Shown: in pieces, positions 55,701 to 64,000 of the stretch
How the letters are laid out: each line of letters opens with the position of its first letter
Position numbering within the stretch: position 1 is the first letter of the stretch
NCBI GenBank assembly: GCA_026168455.1
Contig: CM047431.1
Span: 63,522,887-63,586,886 of the forward strand
Direction: 5' to 3'
Source: Theocolax elegans
Taxonomy: Eukaryota; Arthropoda; Insecta; Hymenoptera; Cerocephalidae
DNA length: 64,000 nt
Notes under the pieces: generated by a model
What the model was told of the DNA's origin: nothing
The model's database searches: none
The model's input: only the letters and a program-made list of their open reading frames with translations
Made by a program: the position numbers and the translations under genes

Positions 55701-58700
55701 GGCTTGTACAAAATATACTCTAGGATAATATACCAGCTTAAAAGAGTTTATACAGCAATTTCTTTTTCTTCTGCTATATAGTGTCACTAAACTTAAATTT
55801 TATTTACTTTTAAACCCCCTTAAGGTGTTCCACATAGGCCTATCATGTAACAAAAGCTATTCCTCTTTTGTCTACGCGTTTTCCTATAAACACTTGCCTA
55901 GGAAAAAAAGGAACCCCTATTTCATTAGGCTCGTATAAAATATATTCTAGGATAATATACCAGCTTAAAAGAGTTTATACAGCAATTTCTTTTTCTTCTG
56001 CTATATAGTGTCACTAAATTTAAATTTTATATACTTTGAAGCCCCTAAAGGTGTTCCACATATGCCTATCATGTAACAAAAGCTATTCCTTTTTGTCTAC
56101 GCGTTTTCCTATAAACACTTGCCTAGGATAAAAAGGAACCCCTATTTCATTAGGTTCGTACAAAATATGCTCAAGGATAATATACCAGATTAATACTCTG
56201 ATATCCCCTTAAGGTGCACCACATAGTCCTTTCCTGTGTCAAAAGCTATTCCTTTCTTGCCGAAGTGTTTTCCTATAATCACTGGCCTAGGAAACAAAGG
56301 AACCCCTATTTCATTAGGCTCGCACAAAATATACTCTAGGATAATATACCAGCTTAAAAGAGTTTATACAGCAATTTCTTTTTCTTCTGCTATATAGTGT
56401 CACTAAACTTAAATTTTATTTACTTTGAAACCCCTAAAGGTGTTCCACATATGCCTATCATGTAACAAAAGTTATTCCTCTTTTGTCTACGCGTTTTCCT
56501 ATAAACACTTGCCTAGGAAAAAAAGGACCCCTATTACATTAGGCTCGTACAAAATATACTCTAGGATAATATACCAGCTTAAAAGAGTTTATACAACCAT
56601 TTCTTTTTTTCTGCTATATAGTGTCACTAAACTTAAATTTTATAAACTTTGAAACCCCCTAAAGGTGTTCACATATGCCTATCCTGTGTCAACAGCTACT
56701 CCTTTCTTGCCATAGCGTATTCCTATAATCTCTGGCCTAGGAAACAAAGGAACCCCTATTTCATTAGGCTCGTACAAAATATACTCTAGGATAATATACC
56801 AGCTTAAAAGAGTTTATACAGCAATTTCTTTTTCTTCTGCTATATAGTGTCACTAAACTTAAATTTTATTTACTTTTAAACCCCCTTAAGGTGTTCCACA
56901 TAGGCCTATCATGTAACAAAAGCTATTCCTCTTTTGTCTACGCGTTTTCTATAAACACTTGCCTAGGAAAAAAAGGAACCCCTATTTCATTAGGCTCGTA
57001 TAAAATATATTCTAGGATAATATACCAGCTTAAAAGAGTTTATACAGCAATTTCTTTTTCTTCTGCTATATAGTGTCACTAAACTTAAATTTTATATACT
57101 TTGAAGCCCCTAAAGGTGTTCCACATATGCCTATCATGTAACAAAAGTTATTCCTTTTTTGTCTACGCGTTTTCCTATAAACACTTGCCTAGGAAAAAAA
57201 GGACTCCTATTTCATTAGGCTCGTATAAAATATACTCTAGGATAATATACCAGCTTAAAAGAGTTAATAAAGCAATTTCTTTTTCTTCTGCTATATAGAG
57301 TCACTAAACTTAAATTTTATTAACTTTGAAACACCCTAAAGGTGTTCCACATATGCTTATCCTGTGTCAACAGCTACTTCTTTCTTGCCATAGCGTATTC
57401 CTATAATCTCTGGCCTAGGAAACAAAGGAACCCCTATTTCATTAGGCTCGTACAAAATATACTCTAGGATAATATACCAGCTTAAAAGAGTTTATACAGC
57501 AATTTCTTTTTCTTCTGCTATATAGTGTCACTAAACTTGAAGTTTATTTACTTTGAAACCCGCTTAAGGTGCTCCACATAAGCCTATCCTGTGTCAAAAG
57601 CTATTCCTCTTTTGTCTACGCGTTTTCCTATAAACACTTGCCTAGGAAAAAAAGGACCCCTATTACATTAGGCTCGTACAAAATATACTCTAGGATAATA
57701 TACCAGCTTAAAAGAGTTTATACAGCAATTTCTTTTTCTTCTGCTATATAGTGTCACTAAACTTAAATTTTATTTACTTTTAAACCCCCTTAAGGTGTTC
57801 CACATAGGCCTATCATGTAACAAAAGCTATTCCTCTTTTGTCTACGCGTTTTCCTATAAACACTTGCCTAGGATAAAAAGGAACCCCTATTTCATTAGGT
57901 TCGTACAAAATATGCTCAAGGATAATATACCAGCTTAAAAGAGTTTATACTGCAATTTCTTTTTCTTCTGCTATATTGCGTCACTAAACTTGAATTTTAT
58001 TTACTTTGATATCCCCTTAAGGTGCACCACATAGTCCTTTCCTGTGTCAAAAGCTATTCCTTTCTTGCCGAAGTGTTTTCCTATAATCACTGGCCTAGGA
58101 AACAAAGGAACCCCTATTTCATTAGGCTCGTACAAAATATACTCTAGGATAATATACCAGCTTAAAAGAGTTTATACAGCAATTTCTTTTTCTTCTGCTA
58201 TATAGTGTCACTAAACTTAAATTTTATTTACTTTTAAACCCCCTTAAGGTGTTCCACATAGGCCTATCATGTAACAAAAGCTATTCCTCTTTTGTCTACG
58301 AGTTTTCCTTTTAAACACTTGCCTAGGAAAAAAAGGAAACCCTATTTCATTAGGCTCGTATAAAATATATTCTAGGATAATATACCAGCTTAAAAGAGTT
58401 TATACAGCAATTTCTTTTTCTTCTGCTATATAGTGTCACTAAACTTAAATTTTATTTACTTTGAGACCCCTAAAGGTGTTCCACATATGCCTATCCTGTG
58501 TCAAACAAGGAACAAAAGGAACACCTATTTTATTAGACTCGTACAAAATATGCTCAAGGATAATATGTCAGATTAAAAGAGTTTATACTGCAATTTATTT
58601 TTCTTCTTCTATATTGTGTCACTAAACATGAATTTTATTTACTTTTAAACCCCCTTAAGGTGTTCCACATAGGCCTATCATGTAACAAAAGCTATTCCTC

Positions 58701-61700
58701 TTTTGTCTACGCGTTTTCCTATAAACACTTGCCTAGGAAAAAAGGAACCCTTATTTCATTATGTTCGTACAAAATATGCTCAAGGATAATATACCAGCTT
58801 AAAAGAGTTTATTCTTCAATTTCTTTTTCTTCTGCTATATAGTGTCACTAAACATGAATTTTATTTACTTTTAAACCCCCTTAAGGTGTTCCACATAGGC
58901 CTATCATGTAACAAAAGCTATTCCTCTTTTGTCTACGCATTTTCCTATAAACACTTGCCTAGGAAAAAAGGAACCCTTATTTCATTATGTTCGTACAAAA
59001 TATGCTCAAGGATAATATCCCAGCTTAAAAGAGTTTATACAGCAATTTCTTTTTCTTCTGCTATATAGTGTCACTAAACTTAAATTTTATTAACTTTGAA
59101 ACCCCTTAAAGGTTCCACATATGCCTATCCTGTGTCAAACAAGGAACAAAAGGAACACCTATTTTATTAGGCTCGTACAAAATATGCTTAAGGATAATAT
59201 GCCAGATTAAAAGAGTTTATACTGCAATTTCTTTTTCTTCTTCTATATAGTGTCACTAAACATGAATTTAATTTACTTTGAAACGCCCTTAAGGTGTTCA
59301 ACATAGGCCTATCATGTAAAAAAAGCTATTCCTTTTTGTCTACGCGTTTTCCTATAAACACTTGCCTAGGAAAAAAAGGAACCCCTATTTCATTAGGCTC
59401 GTATAAAATATACTCTAGGATAATATACCAGCTTAAAAGAGTTTATACAGCCATTTCTTTTTCTTCTGCAGTATAGTGTCACTAAACATGAATTTTATTT
59501 ACTTTTAAACCCCCTTAAGGTGTTCCACATAGGCCTATCATGTAACAAAAGCTATTCCTCTTTTGTCTACGCGTTTTCCTATAAACACTTGCCTAGGAAA
59601 AAAGGAACCCCTATTTCATTAGGCTCGTACAGAATATACTCAAGGATAATATACCAGCTTAAAAGAGTTTATACTGCAATTTCTTTTTCTTCTTCTATAT
59701 AGTGTCACTAAACTTAAATTTTATTTACTTTTAAACCCCCTTAAGGTGTTCCACATATGCCTATCATGTAACAAAGCTATTCCTCATTTGTCTACGCGTT
59801 TTCCTATAAACACTTGCCTAGGAAAATAAGGAACCCTTATTTCATTATGTTCGTACAAAATATGCTCAAGGATAATATACCAGCTTAAAAGAGTTTATAC
59901 TGCAATTTCTTTTTCTTCTTCTATATTGTGTCACTAAACATGAATTTTATTTACTTTTAAACCCCCTTAAGGTGTTCCACATAGGCCTATCATGTAACAA
60001 AAGCTATTCCTCTTTTGTCTACGCGTTTTCCTATAAACACTTGCCTAGGAAAAAAGGAACCCTTATTTCATTATGTTCGTACAAAATATGCTCAAGGATA
60101 ATATCCCAGCTTAAAAGAGTTTATACAGCAATTTCTTTTTCTTCTGCTATATAGTGTCACTAAACTTAAATTTTATTAACTTTGAAACCCCTTAAAGGTG
60201 TTCCACATATGCCTATCCTGTGTCAAACAAGGAACAAAAGGAACACCTATTTTATTAGGCTCGTACAAAATATGCTTAAGGATAATATACCAGCTTAAAA
60301 GAGTTTATACAGCCATTTCTTTTTCTTCTGCTATATAGTGTCACTAAACTTAAATTTTATTTACTTTTAAACCCCCTTAAGGTGTTCCACATAGGCCTAT
60401 CATGTAACAAAAGATATTCCTCTTTTGTCTACGCGTTTTCCTATAAACACTTGCCTAGGATAAAAAGGAACCCCTATTTCATTAGGTTCGTACAAAATAT
60501 GCTCAAGGATAATATACCAGCTTAAAAGAGTTTATACTGCAATTTCTTTTTCTTCTGCTATATTGCGTCACTAAACTTGAATTTTATTTACTTTGATATC
60601 CCCTTAAGGTGCACCACATAGTCCTTTCCTGTGTCAAAAGCTATTCCTTTCTTGCCGAAGTGTTTTCCTATAATCACTGGCCTAGGAAACAAAGGAACCC
60701 CTATTTCATTAGGCTCGTACAAAATATACTCTAGGATAATATACCAGCTTAAAAGAGTTTATACAGCAATTTCTTTTTCTTCTGCTATATAGTGTCACTA
60801 AACTTAAATTTTATTTACTTTTAAACCCCCTTAAGGTGTTCCACATAGGCCTATCATGTAACAAAAGCTGTTCCTCTTTTGTCTACGAGTTTTCCTTTTA
60901 AACACTTGCCTAGGAAAAAAAGGAAACCCTATTTCATTAGGCTCGTATAAAATATATTCTAGGATAATATACCAGCTTAAAAGAGTTTATACAGCAATTT
61001 CTTTTTCTTCTGCTATATAGTGTCACTAAACATGAATTTTATTTACTTTTAAACCCCCTTAAGGTGTTCCACATATGCCTATCCTGTGTCAACAGCTACT
61101 TCTTTCTTGCCGAGGCGTTTTCCTATAATCTCTGGCCTGGGAAACAAAGGAACCCCTATTTCATTATGCTCGTACAATATATGCTCAAGGATAATAGACC
61201 AGCTTAAAAGAGTTTATTCTGCCATTTCTTTTTCTTCTTCTATATAGTGTCAATAAACATGAATTTTATTTACTTTGAAACCCCCTAAAGGTGTTCCACA
61301 TATGCCTATCATGTAACAAAAGCTATTCCTCTTTTGTCTACGCGTTTTCTATAAACACTTGCCTAGGAAAAAAAGGAACCCCTATTTCATTAGGCTCGTA
61401 TAAAATATATTCTAGGATAATATACCAGCTTAAAAGAGTTTATACAGCAATTTCTTTTTCTTCTGCTATATAGTGTCACTAAACTTAAATTTTATATACT
61501 TTGAAGCCCCTAAAGGTGTTCCACATATGCCTATCATGTAACAAAAGTTATTCCTTTTTTGTCTACGCGTTTTCCTATAAACACTTGCCTAGGAAAAAAA
61601 GGACTCCTATTTCATTAGGCTCGTATAAAATATACTCTAGGATAATATACCAGCTTAAAAGAGTTAATAAAGCAATTTCTTTTTCTTCTGCTATATAGAG

Positions 61701-64000
61701 TCACTAAACTTAAATTTTATTAACTTTGAAACACCCTAAAGGTGTTCCACATATGCTTATCCTGTGTCAACAGCTACTTCTTTCTTGCCATAGCGTATTC
61801 CTATAATCTCTGGCCTAGGAAACAAAGGAACCCCTATTTCATTAGGCTCGTACAAAATATACTCTAGGATAATATACCAGCTTAAAAGAGTTTATACAGC
61901 AATTTCTTTTTCTTCTGCTATATAGTGTCACTAAACTTAAATTTTATTTACTTTTAAACCCCCTTAAGGTGTTCCACATAGGCCTATCATGTAACAAAAG
62001 CTATTCCTCTTTTGTCTACGCGTTTTCTATAAACACTTGCCTAGGAAAAAAAGGAACCCCTATTTCATTAGGCTCGTATAAAATATATTCTAGGATAATA
62101 TACCAGCTTAAAAGAGTTTATACAGCAATTTCTTTTTCTTCTGCTATATAGTGTCACTAAACTTAAATTTTATATACTTTGAAGCCCCTAAAGGTGTTCC
62201 ACATATGCCTATCATGTAACAAAAGTTATTCCTTTTTGTCTACGCGTTTTCCTATAAACACTTGCCTAGGAAAAAAAGGACTCCTATTTCATTAGGCTCG
62301 TATAAAATATACTCTAGGATAATATACCAGCTTAAAAGAGTTAATAAAGCAATTTCTTTTTCTTCTGCTATATAGTGTCACTAAACTTAAATTTTATTTA
62401 CTTTTAAACCCCCTTAAGGTGTTCCACATAGGCCTATCATGTAACAAAAGCTATTCCTTTTGTCTACGCGTTTTCCTATAAACACTTACCTAGGAAAAAA
62501 AAGGAACCCTATTTCATTAGGCTCGTATAAAATATACTCTAGGATAATATACCAGCTTAAAAGAGTTTATACAGCAATTTCTTTTTCTTCTGCTATATAG
62601 TGTCACTAAACATGAATTTTATTTACTTTTACACCCCCTTAAGGTGTTCCACATAGGCCTATCATGTAACAAAAGCTATTCCTCTTTTGTCTACGCGTTT
62701 TCTATAAACACTTGCCTAAGAAACAAAGGAACCCCTATTTCATTAGGCTTGTACAAAATATACTCTAGGATAATATACCAGCTTAAAAGAGTTTATACAG
62801 CAATTTCTTTTTCTTCTGCTATACAGTGTCACTAAACTTAAATTTTATTTACTTTTAAACCCCCTTAAGGTGTTCCACATAGGCCTATCATGTAACAAAA
62901 GCTATTCCTCTTTTGTCTACGCGTTTTCCTATAAACACTTGCCTAGGAAAAAAAGGACCCCTATTACATTAGGCTCGTACAAAATATACTCTAGGATAAT
63001 ATACCAGCTTAAAAGAGTTTATACAACCATTTCTTTTTTTTCTGCTATATAGTGTCACTAAACTTAAATTTTATATACTTTGAAGCCCCTAAAGGTGTTC
63101 CACATATGCCTATCATGTAACAAAAGCTATTCCTTTTTGTCTACGCGTTTTCCTATAAACACTTGCCTAGGAAAAAAAGGAACCCTATTTCATTAGGCTC
63201 GTATAAAATATACTCTAGGATAATATACCAGCTTAAAAGAGTTTATAACAGCAATTTCTTTTTCTTCTGCTATATTAGCGTCACTAAACTTGAATTTTAT
63301 TTACTTTGAAACCCCTTAAGGTGTCACACATAGTCCTTATCCTGTGTCAACAAGCTACTTCCTTTCTTGCCGAAGCGTTTCCTATAATCTCTGGCCTAGG
63401 AAACAAAGGAACCCCTATTTCATTAGGCTCGTACAAATATACTCTAAGGATAATATACCAGCTTAAAAGAGTTTATACATGCAATTTCTTTTTCTTCTTC
63501 TATATAGTGTCACTAAACATGAATTTTATTTACTTTGAAACCCCCTTAAGGTGTTCCACATAGGCCTATCATGTAACAAAAGCTATTCCTCTTTTGTCTA
63601 CGCGTTTTCCTATAAACACTTGCCTAGGAAAAAAGGAACCCTATTTCATTAGGCTCGTACAAAATATGCTCAAGGATAATATACCAGCTTAAAAGAGTTT
63701 ATTCTTCAATTTCTTTTTCTTCTGCTATATAGTGTCACTAAACATGAATTTTATTTACTTTTAAACCCCCTTAAGGTGTTCCACATAGGCCTATCATGTA
63801 ACAAAAGCTATTCCTCTTTTCTCTACGCATTTTCCTATAAACACTTGCCTAGGAAAAAAGGAACCCTTATTTCATTATGTTCGTACAAAATATGCTCAAG
63901 GATAATATACCAGCTTAAAAGAGTTTATACAGCAATTTCTTTTTCTTCTGCTATATAGTGTCACTAAACTTAAATTTTATTAACTTTGAAACCCCTTAAA
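52789..64000. repeat. Satellite array, right-hand subfamily with block duplications
   Basis: Same satellite, but most units read GGTGTTCCACATAGG, TTCCTCTTTTGTCTACG and AACTTAAATTTTATTTAC. Period is ~225-227 bp. A short class (~184 bp: units at 53664, 58475, 59111, 60197) lacks the middle of the unit, jumping from GTGTCAAA to CAAGGAACAAAAGG. A ~163-bp class occurs at 54756 and 56050. Larger blocks recur: 54919/56213 (1294 bp apart), 58021/60608 (2587 bp) and 57101/61501 (4400 bp). Near 63240-63480 a monomer shows several isolated one-base insertions, like block 1. No genes. Confidence 0.95.

Noticed and set aside
53440..63958. Many ~60-residue open frames beginning MFHIGLSCNKSY
   Set aside because: They repeat once per satellite monomer, and the unit length is usually not a multiple of three, so no frame continues. 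Single-base indels break them freely. They are shadows of the satellite.

Overview
This window is eukaryotic nuclear DNA, most likely from an arthropod. The support is an R1-type LINE fragment, Gypsy (Ty3-type) retroelements, TTAA-flanked DNA transposons, GT-AG introns in the few gene-like pieces, and no bacterial gene organisation. Hymenoptera or another insect order is a guess, not a demonstration. No intact conserved host gene is visible. Nearly half of the window is one satellite family and most of the rest is transposable elements.

Layout. (1) Satellite: about 1-2196, 9399-21307, 22887-26098, 28507-29816 and 52789-64000. Monomers are 225-227 bp, with shorter classes near 184-187 bp made by different internal deletions. 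The 16-26 kb part has a higher-order period of exactly 3614 bp; the right-hand array has duplications at 1294, 2587 and 4400 bp. (2) 2201-9398: a 7.2 kb TTAA-flanked insertion with 12-bp inverted ends, no transposase, five GC-rich palindromes in an AT-rich tandem array bracketed by two related promoter-like segments, a possible small two-exon gene, a nested TIR element and a 200-bp tandem repeat. (3) 21308-22886: a fold-back piggyBac-like element at TTAA. (4) 26099-28506: a solo-LTR-like insertion with a GTGT duplication, carrying five consecutive hairpins with a shared loop and changing stems, a tRNA-like segment and a nested TIR element. (5) 29817-52788: a transposon island. It holds a 3'-truncated R1-clade LINE against an (AC)n tract, a young Gypsy element (33611-42983, minus strand) with intact gag and a pol that lost its integrase, a second Gypsy remnant (integrase plus 3' LTR), a third solo LTR, at least five copies of an unclassified repeat called X here, and a short spliced-gene fragment with a zinc-finger-like exon.

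How it fits together. The satellite CCTTAAGG motif gave TTAA targets to two DNA transposons, and LTR elements entered at short AT-rich or GTGT sites. The most interesting signal is in the non-coding leaders of the LTR elements. The 33611-42983 Gypsy leader carries at least eight copies of one hairpin and four of another, with compensatory base changes between copies. The solo LTR at 26099 carries an unrelated five-hairpin array. Both suggest selected RNA structure.
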